Source: Pseudomonas sp. MF4836
GTDB taxonomy: Bacteria > Pseudomonadota > Gammaproteobacteria > Pseudomonadales > Pseudomonadaceae
Reading direction: 5' to 3'
NCBI RefSeq assembly: GCF_002018875.1
Contig: NZ_MVOL01000003.1
Location: 124,001 to 188,000 of the forward strand
DNA length: 64,000 nt
Part shown: positions 7,180-14,862 of the stretch, piece after piece
Layout of the letters: each line of letters starts with the position of its first letter
Position numbering within the stretch: the first letter of the stretch is position 1
Notes under the pieces: model-generated
The model's input: only the letters and a program-made list of their open reading frames with translations
Told to the model about the DNA's origin: nothing
Database searches by the model: none
Made by a program: the position numbers and the translations under genes

Positions 7180-10041
7180 ATGCTCGAGCTCACCATAGAG
7201 CAGATATCCATGGGCCAATCGGCTGTGGATAAGTCCGCGGCGCTGCAGCTGCTCGCCGACAAACTGGTTGCCGACGGCCTGGTGGCCGAGGGTTACCTCG
7301 CCGGCCTCAACGCGCGCGAGGCCCAGGGCTCGACCTTTCTCGGCCAGGGTATTGCCATTCCCCACGGCACGCCGCAGACCCGCGACCAAGTGTTTGCCAC
7401 CGGCGTGCGCCTGCTGCAATTCCCCGAGGGCGTGGACTGGGGCGATGGCCAGATCGTCTACCTGGCGATCGGCATTGCCGCCAAATCCGATGAGCACCTG
7501 CGCCTGCTGCAACTGCTGACCAGGGCCCTGGGCGAGACCGACCTGGGCCAGGCCCTGCGTCGTGCCAGCTCGGCCGAAGCCCTGCTGAAACTGCTGCAGG
7601 GCGCGCCACAAGAGCTCGCGCTGGATGCACAGATGATCGGCCTGGGCGTGGCCGCAGAAGATTTCGAAGAACTGGTATGGCGTGGCGCACGCCTGTTGCG
7701 TCAGGCGGACTGCGTGAGCAACGGCTTTGCCGCGGTGTTGCAGCAAGTCGAGGCGCTGCCCCTGGGCGATGGCCTGTGGTGGCTGCACAGCGAACAGACG
7801 GTCAAACGCCCGGGGCTGGCCTTTGTCACCCCGGACAAACCCATCCGCTACCTCGGTCAACCGCTGAGCGGGCTGTTCTGCCTGGCCAGCCTCGGTGAGG
7901 CGCACCAGGCGCTGCTCGAACGCCTGTGCGCGCTGCTGATCGAAGGCCGGGGCCACGAACTGGGGCGCGCCACCAGCAGCCGCGCGGTATTGGAAGTGCT
8001 CGGCGGCGAACTGCCGGCCGACTGGCCCAGCGCCCGTATCGCCCTGGCCAACGCCCACGGCCTGCATGCACGCCCGGCCAAGGTCCTGGCGCAACTGGCC
8101 AAGAGTTTTGAGGGTGAGATCCGCATCCGTATTCTCGACAGCCAGGGTGCCTCGGTGTCGATGAAAAGCCTGAGCAAGCTGCTCAGCCTCGGTGCCCGGC
8201 GCGGCCAGGTACTGGAACTGATCGCCGAGCCGACCATCGCCGCCGATGCCCTGCCGGCGTTGCTGGCGGCCATTGAGCAGGGCCTGGGTGAGGAGGTCGA
8301 GCCACTGCCGGCGGTCAGCGAAACTCCGGCCGCCGCGGAAGAAATCGAGGCGCCCCTCAGCGCCCCGGCTTCCGGCAGCCTGATCCAGGCGATTGCTGCC
8401 GCCCCGGGGATCGCCATCGGCCCGGCACATATTCAGGTGCAACAGGCCATCGATTACCCGCTGCGCGGCGAGTCCACCGCCACCGAGCGCCAGCGCCTGC
8501 AACAGGCACTGGCGCAGGTACGCGGCGATATCGAAGGGCTGATCCAGCGCAGCCAGGCCAAGGCCATTCGCGAGATTTTCATCACCCACCAGGAGATGCT
8601 CGACGACCCGGAACTGACCGATGAAGTCGACACCCGCCTCAAGCAGGGTGAAAGCGCCGAAGCCGCCTGGATGGCCGTGATCGAAGCTGCCGCCCGCCAG
8701 CAGGAGTCGTTGCAGGACGCCCTGCTCGCCGAGCGCGCTGCCGATCTGCGGGACATTGGCCGCCGCGTGCTGGCCCAGCTGTGCGGCATCGAGACCCCGG
8801 CCGAGCCGGAGCAGCCCTACATTCTGGTGATGGACGAAGTCGGACCGTCGGACGTGGCGCGCCTCGACCCGGCGCGGGTGGCCGGGATCCTCACGGCCCG
8901 GGGCGGCGCCACCGCCCACAGTGCCATCGTTGCCCGGGCCCTGGGCATTCCGGCCCTGGTCGGGGCGGGCGCAGCGGTGTTGCTGATCAAGCCTGGCACG
9001 CCGCTGCTGCTCGACGGCCAACGCGGGCGGCTGCATGTGGATGCCGACAGCAGCACCCTGCAACGGGCCGGCGAAGAGCGCGACAGCCGCGAGCAACGGC
9101 TCAAGGCCGCCGCCGAGCAACGCCATCAACTGGCCCACACCATCGACGGCCATCACGTTGAGGTGTTCGCCAATATCGGTGAAAGCGCCGGCGTCACCAG
9201 CGCCGTGGAAAACGGCGCCGAAGGCATCGGCCTGCTGCGCACCGAACTGATTTTCATGGCCCACCCGCAAGCGCCGGATGAAGCCACCCAGGAAGCCGAA
9301 TACCGCCGCGTCCTCGACGGCCTGGCCGGGCGCCCGCTGGTGGTGCGGACCCTGGACGTGGGCGGCGACAAACCGCTGCCTTACTGGCCGATCGCCAAGG
9401 AAGAAAACCCCTTCCTCGGCGTGCGCGGCATCCGCCTGACCCTGCAACGCCCGCAAATCATGGAAGCCCAGCTGCGCGCCCTGCTGCGCTCAGCCGACAA
9501 CCGCCCGCTGCGGATCATGTTCCCCATGGTCGGCAGCGTCGACGAATGGCGCCAGGCCCGGGACATGACCGAGCGCCTGCGCCTGGAAATCCCGGTCGCC
9601 GACCTGCAACTGGGGATCATGATCGAAGTGCCATCCGCCGCCTTGCTGGCGCCGGTCCTGGCCAAGGAAGTGGACTTCTTCAGCGTCGGCACCAACGACC
9701 TGACCCAGTACACCCTGGCCATCGACCGTGGCCATCCGACCCTGTCGGCCCAGGCCGATGGCCTGCACCCGGCGGTGCTGCAACTGATCGACATCACCGT
9801 GCGCGCCGCCCATGCCCATGGCAAATGGGTTGGGGTCTGCGGCGAACTGGCGGCCGATCCGCTGGCGGTGCCGGTGCTGGTCGGGCTCGGGGTGGATGAA
9901 CTCAGCGTCTCCGGGCGCAGCATTGCCGAGGTCAAGGCGCGCATTCGCGAGTTGAGCCTGAGCCGGGTCCAGGTTCTGGCGCAGGAGGCCCTGGCCGTCG
10001 GCAGCGCGGATGACGTGCGCGCCCTCGTGGAGGCCCTGTAA
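7180..10041 (+). CDS. fruB: FruB, fused EIIA-HPr-EI phosphotransfer protein of the fructose PTS
   Basis: A multiphosphoryl protein of 953 aa that carries phosphate from PEP to the fructose permease. Domains in order are EIIA-Fru (1-~150, active His near 62 in GIAIPHGTPQ), an intermediate linker, HPr (~285-370, phospho-His ~296 in NAHGLHARPA) and Enzyme I (~395-953). The EI catalytic His is in GGATAHSAIVARALG near residue 580, and the PEP-binding region includes LRTELIFM and GTNDLTQYTLA. The ATG follows AGGAGAAAGC. It heads fruBKA and overlaps fruK by one base. Length and domain order match Pseudomonas FruB. Confidence 0.96.
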   Translation: MLELTIEQISMGQSAVDKSAALQLLADKLVADGLVAEGYLAGLNAREAQGSTFLGQGIAIPHGTPQTRDQVFATGVRLLQFPEGVDWGDGQIVYLAIGIAAKSDEHLRLLQLLTRALGETDLGQALRRASSAEALLKLLQGAPQELALDAQMIGLGVAAEDFEELVWRGARLLRQADCVSNGFAAVLQQVEALPLGDGLWWLHSEQTVKRPGLAFVTPDKPIRYLGQPLSGLFCLASLGEAHQALLERLCALLIEGRGHELGRATSSRAVLEVLGGELPADWPSARIALANAHGLHARPAKVLAQLAKSFEGEIRIRILDSQGASVSMKSLSKLLSLGARRGQVLELIAEPTIAADALPALLAAIEQGLGEEVEPLPAVSETPAAAEEIEAPLSAPASGSLIQAIAAAPGIAIGPAHIQVQQAIDYPLRGESTATERQRLQQALAQVRGDIEGLIQRSQAKAIREIFITHQEMLDDPELTDEVDTRLKQGESAEAAWMAVIEAAARQQESLQDALLAERAADLRDIGRRVLAQLCGIETPAEPEQPYILVMDEVGPSDVARLDPARVAGILTARGGATAHSAIVARALGIPALVGAGAAVLLIKPGTPLLLDGQRGRLHVDADSSTLQRAGEERDSREQRLKAAAEQRHQLAHTIDGHHVEVFANIGESAGVTSAVENGAEGIGLLRTELIFMAHPQAPDEATQEAEYRRVLDGLAGRPLVVRTLDVGGDKPLPYWPIAKEENPFLGVRGIRLTLQRPQIMEAQLRALLRSADNRPLRIMFPMVGSVDEWRQARDMTERLRLEIPVADLQLGIMIEVPSAALLAPVLAKEVDFFSVGTNDLTQYTLAIDRGHPTLSAQADGLHPAVLQLIDITVRAAHAHGKWVGVCGELAADPLAVPVLVGLGVDELSVSGRSIAEVKARIRELSLSRVQVLAQEALAVGSADDVRALVEAL

Positions 10042-10982
10042 TGGCCAAGATCCTGACCCTGACCCTGAACCCGGCGCTGGACCTCACCGTGCAACTGGTG
10101 CGTCTGGAACCGGGGGCCGTCAACCGCAGCCAGGCCATGTACACCCATGCCGCCGGCAAGGGCGTGAACGTCGCCCAGGTGCTGGCGGACCTTGGTCACC
10201 AACTGACCGTCAGCGGCTTTCTCGGCGCCGACAACCCGCAAGCCTTCGAAGCGCTGTTTGCCCAGCGGGGGTTTTTCGACGCCTTTATCCGCGTGCCGGG
10301 GCAGACCCGCAGCAACATCAAGCTGGCCGAAAGTGACGGCCGTGTGACCGACGTCAACGGCCCGGGACCGGAGGTCGACGAGGCGGCGCAACACGCGTTG
10401 CTGGAGCGCCTGGAACAGATCGCCCCGGGCCATGACGCGGTGGTCGTTGCCGGCAGCCTGCCCCGTGGCGTCAGCCCGCAGTGGTTGCAGGCGCTGCTGG
10501 TACGGCTCAAGGACCTGGGCTTGAAAGTCGCCCTGGACACCAGCGGCGACGCCCTGCGCGCCGGCCTGGCGGCAGGCCCCTGGTTGATCAAGCCGAACAC
10601 TGAAGAATTGACCGAGGCCCTGCTCAGCCCGGTGTTGTCGGTGGCTGAACAGGCGGCTGCAGCCCAGCGCCTGCATGCCCAGGGCGTGGAGCATGTGGTG
10701 ATCTCCCACGGCGCCGACGGGGTCAATTGGTTCAGCTCGGCCCCGGCGTTGCAGGCCGTGCCGCCCAAGGTCAGCGTCGCCAGCACTGTGGGCGCCGGCG
10801 ACTCGCTGCTGGCGGGTGTGCTGCATGGCCTGCTCAGCGGCGATAGCGCCGAACAGACACTGCGCCGCGCCACGGCGATCGCCGCCATGGCGGTCTCGCA
10901 AATCGGTTTTGGTATCAGCGATGCGGCGCAACTGGCGCAGCTCGAACAGGGCGTGCGCGTGCGCCCCCTGACAGAACAATAA
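10041..10982 (+). CDS. fruK: FruK, 1-phosphofructokinase
   Basis: A PfkB-family kinase of 313 aa that phosphorylates fructose-1-phosphate (the PTS product) to fructose-1,6-bisphosphate. The N-terminal LTLNPALDLTV, the substrate-binding GKGVNVAQVLADLG and the C-terminal ATP/catalytic motif TVGAGDSLLAGVLHG with its catalytic Asp are all visible. The ATG overlaps the fruB TAA by one base, indicating coupling. Since fructose-1-phosphate is the Cra effector, FruK activity also sets induction of the operon. Confidence 0.96.
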   Translation: MAKILTLTLNPALDLTVQLVRLEPGAVNRSQAMYTHAAGKGVNVAQVLADLGHQLTVSGFLGADNPQAFEALFAQRGFFDAFIRVPGQTRSNIKLAESDGRVTDVNGPGPEVDEAAQHALLERLEQIAPGHDAVVVAGSLPRGVSPQWLQALLVRLKDLGLKVALDTSGDALRAGLAAGPWLIKPNTEELTEALLSPVLSVAEQAAAAQRLHAQGVEHVVISHGADGVNWFSSAPALQAVPPKVSVASTVGAGDSLLAGVLHGLLSGDSAEQTLRRATAIAAMAVSQIGFGISDAAQLAQLEQGVRVRPLTEQ

Positions 10983-10993
10983 GAGGGTTGGAC

Positions 10994-12745
10994 ATGAAGT
11001 TAGCCATTGTTACTGCCTGCCCCAACGGCATGGTCACCAGTGTGCTGTGCGCCCGGCTGCTCGACGCTGCGGCGCAGCGCCAGGGCTGGAGCACCAGCGT
11101 CGAAGTGCACGACGAGGCGCACCCGGAACGCCAACTCTCGGCGGCCACCCTGGAAGCGGCCGAGTGGGTGTTGGTGGTCAGCACCGGGCCGCTGGATATG
11201 GCGCGTTTTGTCGGCAAGCGGGTTTACCGCAGCACACCGTCCCAGGCCTTGCAGGATGTGGACGCGGTGCTGCGCCGTGGCGCCGCAGAGGCCCAGCTGT
11301 ACAGCGAGGCCGCGGCCAGCGTTGAGCCGGTTGCGACAGTGGCCGCCAGCGCGCCGCGCATCGTTGCGGTCACCGCCTGCCCGACCGGGGTCGCCCACAC
11401 CTTTATGGCCGCCGAAGCCTTGCAACAGGCGGCCAAACGCCTGGGTTACGAGTTGCAGGTCGAAACCCAAGGTTCGGTCGGCGCCCGTACTCCATTGAGC
11501 GCGGAGGCTATTGCCCAGGCCGACGTGGTGCTGTTGGCGGCGGATATCGAAGTTGCCACCGAACGCTTTGCCGGCAAGAAAATCTACCGCTGCGGCACCG
11601 GCATTGCCCTCAAGCAAGCGGAGGCCACGCTGCACAAGGCCTTGGCCGAAGGCCAGGTGGAATCGGCCGCAGGCGGTGCCCAGGCGCCGGCTCGGCAAGA
11701 GAAGACCGGGGTCTACAAGCACCTGCTGACCGGGGTCTCGTTCATGCTGCCGATGGTGGTGGCGGGCGGCTTGATGATCGCCCTGTCCTTTGTCTTCGGC
11801 ATTACCGCGTTCAAGGAGCCGGGCACCCTGGCGGCGGCCTTGATGCAGATCGGCGGCGAGACCGCCTTCAAACTGATGGTGCCGCTGCTGGCGGGTTACA
11901 TCGCCTACTCGATTGCCGACCGTCCGGGCCTGGCGCCGGGGATGATCGGCGGCTTGCTGGCCAGTACCCTTGGCGCAGGTTTTATCGGCGGCATCGTCGC
12001 CGGTTTCCTCGCCGGCTATGCGGCCAAGGCTCTCAGCCAATATGTGCGTCTGCCCCAGAGCCTGGAAGCGCTGAAGCCGATCCTGATCATCCCGTTGTTC
12101 GCCAGCCTGTTTACCGGCCTGGTGATGATTTACGTGGTGGGCAAGCCGGTGGCGGGCATGCTCTCGGCCCTGACCCAGTTCCTCGACAGCATGGGCACCA
12201 CCAACGCCATCCTGCTGGGCGTGGTGCTGGGGGCGATGATGTGCGTCGACCTTGGCGGGCCGATCAACAAGGCGGCCTACGCTTTTTCGGTGGGGCTGCT
12301 GGCGTCCCAGAGTTATGCACCGATGGCGGCGGCGATGGCCGCGGGCATGGTGCCGCCGATTGGCCTGGGGATCGCGACCTTTATTGCGCGGCGCAAGTTT
12401 GCCCAAAGCGAGCGTGAGGCGGGCAAGGCGGCGTTTGTGTTGGGGTTGTGCTTTATCTCCGAGGGGGCGATTCCGTTTGCGGCCAAGGACCCGTTGCGGG
12501 TGATTCCGGCGAGTATTGCCGGGGGCGCGTTGACCGGGGCGTTGTCGATGTATTTTGGCTGCAAGTTGATGGCGCCCCATGGGGGGTTGTTTGTGATGCT
12601 GATTCCGAATGCGATTAATCATGCGTTGTTGTATTTGCTGGCGATTGTGGCGGGGAGTTTGGTTACGGCGGTGGTGTATGCGGTGGTGAAGCGGCCTGAA
12701 GTTGGGGAGTTGGCTTTGGCGCCGGCGGGGGGCGGGGCGGCCTGA
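10994..12745 (+). CDS. fruA: FruA, fructose PTS permease EIIBC
   Basis: Membrane transporter of about 583 aa that imports fructose and phosphorylates it to fructose-1-phosphate. An N-terminal degenerate IIB-like domain (TACPNGMVTSVLCARLL) is followed by the active IIB domain with the phosphorylated Cys in VTACPTGVAHTFMAAEAL near residue 126. IIC occupies the rest, with about eight or more hydrophobic helices. I use the ATG at 10994, six bases after AAGAGGG. The in-frame TTG at 10988 would leave no room for a ribosome-binding site. The 3' third (about 12400-12745) is rich in TTG/GGG codons unlike the C-ending codons before it, which may only reflect weaker selection. Confidence 0.95.
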   Translation: MKLAIVTACPNGMVTSVLCARLLDAAAQRQGWSTSVEVHDEAHPERQLSAATLEAAEWVLVVSTGPLDMARFVGKRVYRSTPSQALQDVDAVLRRGAAEAQLYSEAAASVEPVATVAASAPRIVAVTACPTGVAHTFMAAEALQQAAKRLGYELQVETQGSVGARTPLSAEAIAQADVVLLAADIEVATERFAGKKIYRCGTGIALKQAEATLHKALAEGQVESAAGGAQAPARQEKTGVYKHLLTGVSFMLPMVVAGGLMIALSFVFGITAFKEPGTLAAALMQIGGETAFKLMVPLLAGYIAYSIADRPGLAPGMIGGLLASTLGAGFIGGIVAGFLAGYAAKALSQYVRLPQSLEALKPILIIPLFASLFTGLVMIYVVGKPVAGMLSALTQFLDSMGTTNAILLGVVLGAMMCVDLGGPINKAAYAFSVGLLASQSYAPMAAAMAAGMVPPIGLGIATFIARRKFAQSEREAGKAAFVLGLCFISEGAIPFAAKDPLRVIPASIAGGALTGALSMYFGCKLMAPHGGLFVMLIPNAINHALLYLLAIVAGSLVTAVVYAVVKRPEVGELALAPAGGGAA

Positions 12746-13196
12746 TAGCCGGCCCCGTTCTTTGGGGGGGGTAGGGGTGCATATCCGTTGCTGCGGTAAC
12801 GGCGGCTTAGGGTTTCGCCCTTACGGCGAGGTACTTTTGGCAAACGCCCGGAATGCCGGCCCAGCCAAAAGTACCCAAAAGGTCTCGCCCCGAGCGTACG
12901 GCCCTCGCTGCGCTCGGGTTCCCTCGTTCCGGCGTCCCTCAGGGGGCATCGCTACTAGCGATGTCCTCGACTGCGTCGAGGGGCGCTACGCGCCAATCCC
13001 CTGATGAACACCTCCACTCGGCCTGCCGAAGGGGCGGGTAGATCAAAATCGGGCTGCCGCCAGCTGGCGCTGGGCGGGCATGTCTTCCCGCTACACCGTA
13101 TAGGTATCAGGCCATCCCATCGCTCCCTGTAGCTGCTGCCGATAGGCTCGGGCCGCGGCGGGTCGGTTGTGGGGTTTTGTAATGTAAGTGCAGCCT
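12746..13196. repeat. Gene-free stretch with a recurring Pseudomonas intergenic repeat
   Basis: No credible gene is present. The core is an inverted repeat, ACTTTTGGC at 12833-12841 and GCCAAAAGT at 12864-12872, inside a longer block (about 12790-13030). I recognise that block as a sequence type that recurs between genes in Pseudomonas genomes and is often mis-called as short ORFs. Small palindromes such as GCGATGCC/GGCATCGC-like arms near 12945 follow. Family name and copy number cannot be given without a genome-wide comparison. Confidence 0.55.
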
Positions 13197-13500
13197 TGGT
13201 TAGCGCTAAAAGAAGTGCATTTCTCTTTCTTTTGTAAGGGCTTTCCGAAAGGTTCTCTTTCGCTTGAGGTTGGAGACCTGCTGGCTAGACTCGGGTTGTC
13301 ACTGCACTTCAGTGATCGGGTCTAGCAGCCCGGGTCAAGTCGCAAGCGGAGCCATCAGCACTGCATTTCATATGCAGCACCTTGTTATGGCGGTTGTACG
13401 TGGGGCGCCTTTGGGTGCGCCGGTGTCCTCGGATCGGTCTGCTAGCCGACGTGCAACCGCCTCCCTAACGTATCGCAACGTCAGTTCGTGATGGCTCCAT
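13197..13500 (+). ncRNA. Structured repeat element, copy 1 (orphan)
   Basis: About 300 bases closely matching a second copy 620 bases downstream. Shared blocks include CATTTCTCTTTCTTTTGTA and CTTGTTATGGCGG. Stems: CTAGACTCG (13285-13293) with CGGGTCTAG (13317-13325), enclosing TCACTG/CAGTGA (13299-13304 and 13310-13315); CTGCAT/ATGCAG (13361-13377) with a TTTCAT-containing loop; and a closing stem GGCGGTTG (13389-13396) with CAACCGCC (13454-13461) enclosing a GC-rich hairpin. Compared with copy 2 the stems differ in compensating ways, as expected for an RNA. No recognisable gene follows this copy. The strand is inferred from copy 2, which leads into a gene on the plus strand. Confidence 0.5.
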
Positions 13501-13637
13501 CCCGAGAACTACGAGCGCGCCATTAGTATTGAGCGTTGGCAGATATGCATCGTTGATGTCTGCACAGGAGATGGCCGCTGGAGTGGTGGATTTCTTGTTC
13601 GCGGCAATTGTTGTTTCCCTAACTGAGACCCTTCTTT

Positions 13638-13706
13638 CGTGGCGAAGGCGCTTGCTTCCTCTCGGCCGCTATGCGGCCCAGCGGGAGCAAGTTCCCTCGC
13701 CACAGG
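13638..13706. repeat. REP palindrome
   Basis: GTGGCGAAGGCGCTTGCTTC on the left and GGGAGCAAGTTCCCTCGCCAC on the right flank a CGGCCGCTATGCGGCC hairpin. This is the P. fluorescens-type REP pattern. It lies between the two structured-element copies. Confidence 0.75.
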
Positions 13707-13816
13707 TAGGGTATTGGGCCGGATAAGAAAGTCGCTTGATAAGTGTCCGATCAGATATTCCACTCCTTCATTTCTGGGGTGTATGACTTTATTTGGCAGG
13801 CTTAGCGCAGACTTTT

Positions 13817-14130
13817 TGAGCGGTTAAAGAAGGGCATTTCTCTTTCTTTTGTAAGGGGTTTCCGAGAGACTCTCTTTCGCTTGCGGCTGGGTACTTAGCT
13901 CACTAGGCTCGGTTCGTCACTGAATGTTCAGTGATCGGGTTTAGCAGCTCGATAAGTCTCAGACGTATAAGCGCTATCTCTTCCTTGGCCGGATTTCATT
14001 CTGGCCAGCTTGTTATGGCGGCTGTACGTGGGGCACCTTCGGGTGCGCCGGGTTCCTGAGCCCTGGTCTGCTAACCCGCGTCCAGCCGCCACCTTTCGTT
14101 TAGCAGCGGTGGGTGAAGGCTCTATTGCTC
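13817..14130 (+). ncRNA. Structured repeat element, copy 2, leader of the DUF6124 gene
   Basis: Second copy of the element. CTAGGCTCG (13903-13911) pairs with CGGGTTTAG (13936-13944) using G-U pairs where copy 1 has Watson-Crick pairs. GGCCGGA/TCTGGCC-type arms (13987-14006) replace the CTGCAT/ATGCAG stem of copy 1 but keep a TTTCAT loop. GGCGGCTG (14017-14024) pairs with CAGCCGCC (14083-14090), a U-A to C-G change relative to copy 1. It ends 12 bases before the ATG of the DUF6124 gene. It could be a 5' leader, a processed RNA or a mobile repeat. I recall similar GTTATGGCGG leaders before other small Pseudomonas genes but cannot cite a named Rfam family. Confidence 0.55.
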
Positions 14131-14142
14131 GGGAGCTACACC

Positions 14143-14523
14143 ATGAAAAAGATCGTCCCCGATCCGCCTGTTACTCGCCCTTTCTCACGCCGAAATCCGG
14201 AACATGACCGGGCTAATGAAAGAGTGCGCCATGCCCTGGCCAATACCGGCGTAAACGGCTCGTTGATCTCAACTCTGCTACCCACCGCGGCCGGCCCAGC
14301 AGGCCCCGATAACCCCTTCAGCGTGCGCCCCGGTATCAGTGCCGAAGAAGCGTTGATCCATGTGTCCATGCTGCTCAAGTCTGCCGAGGAGGTGTCCGAT
14401 GAGATCACCGAGCACGCCAGTGGTATCGAGCGTGGGTTGATCTGGTCGTTGGTGCATTCGGTGGAGATGGCGCGCGGTGTGGTGGAGGCGTTGTTGGATG
14501 GCAATCGCCGTTCGCCGAGTTGA
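14143..14523 (+). CDS. DUF6124 (DUF3077-like) small protein
   Basis: A 126-aa protein beginning MKKIVPDPP, the signature start of this Pseudomonas family. The conserved C-terminal region is ISAEEALIHVSMLLKSAEEV...GLIWSLVHSVEMARGVVEALLDG, probably two to three amphipathic helices. The N-terminal half is low in structure. There is no signal peptide or membrane segment. The ATG follows GGGAG by 7 bases. Function is unknown; members are usually multicopy and unlinked to a fixed partner. Here it directly follows structured-element copy 2. Confidence 0.8.
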   Translation: MKKIVPDPPVTRPFSRRNPEHDRANERVRHALANTGVNGSLISTLLPTAAGPAGPDNPFSVRPGISAEEALIHVSMLLKSAEEVSDEITEHASGIERGLIWSLVHSVEMARGVVEALLDGNRRSPS

Positions 14524-14862
14524 AGTGAAACTCAGCGTGCAGTGAGCGGTTGTGGTGAGGGTGTTTGCTTTCGCTCGGGCAGCCAGCCTTCTAAATACTC
14601 AGTACCCGCAAGCCGGCCAATGCGGTGCGGCAGGTGTTTCGCGTTGGCCGGGTTGGGGCCGCTATGCGGCCCAGCGGGAGCAAGCTCCCTCGCCACAGGG
14701 GGCCAGTTGCCAAGCCAGGAGCCTAAGGACCCCGCGCTGCTTTTGTGGCGAGCGAGCTTGCTCGCGCTGGGGGGCGTAGCCGCCCCAATGGCTGCACCGC
14801 CATTCCCTCCGGTCAACGGGCACTGGCTCGCGACCGTGCTCCCTCGCCCCTGGTGCGCTCGG
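14524..14862. repeat. Intergenic REP cluster
   Basis: No gene is seen. One REP spans 14655-14699 (GGCCGCTATGCGGCC core followed by AGCGGGAGCAAGCTCCCTCG). A second of a different type spans 14744-14788 (GTGGCGAGCGAGCTTGCTCG followed by GGGGCGTAGCCGCCCC). A remnant (CTCGCGACCGTGCTCCCTCG) lies near 14826. The palindromes sit between the convergent DUF6124 and PepSY genes and may help end transcription. Confidence 0.75.

Noticed and set aside
7129..9456. Long antisense frame opposite fruB
   Set aside because: Codon-bias shadow; no family features, while fruB on the other strand is unambiguous.
12853..13041. Short ORFs in the region after fruA
   Set aside because: They lie in a recurring intergenic repeat and have no protein-like features.
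13529..13726. 65-codon ORF between the two structured elements
   Set aside because: Its second half is REP sequence, codon use is unlike the neighbours, and it has no ribosome-binding site.
13200..14130. Whether the tandem repeat is a CRISPR array, tRNA pair or IS element
   Set aside because: There are only two long copies, with no spacers, no cloverleaf/CCA and no transposase or target duplication.
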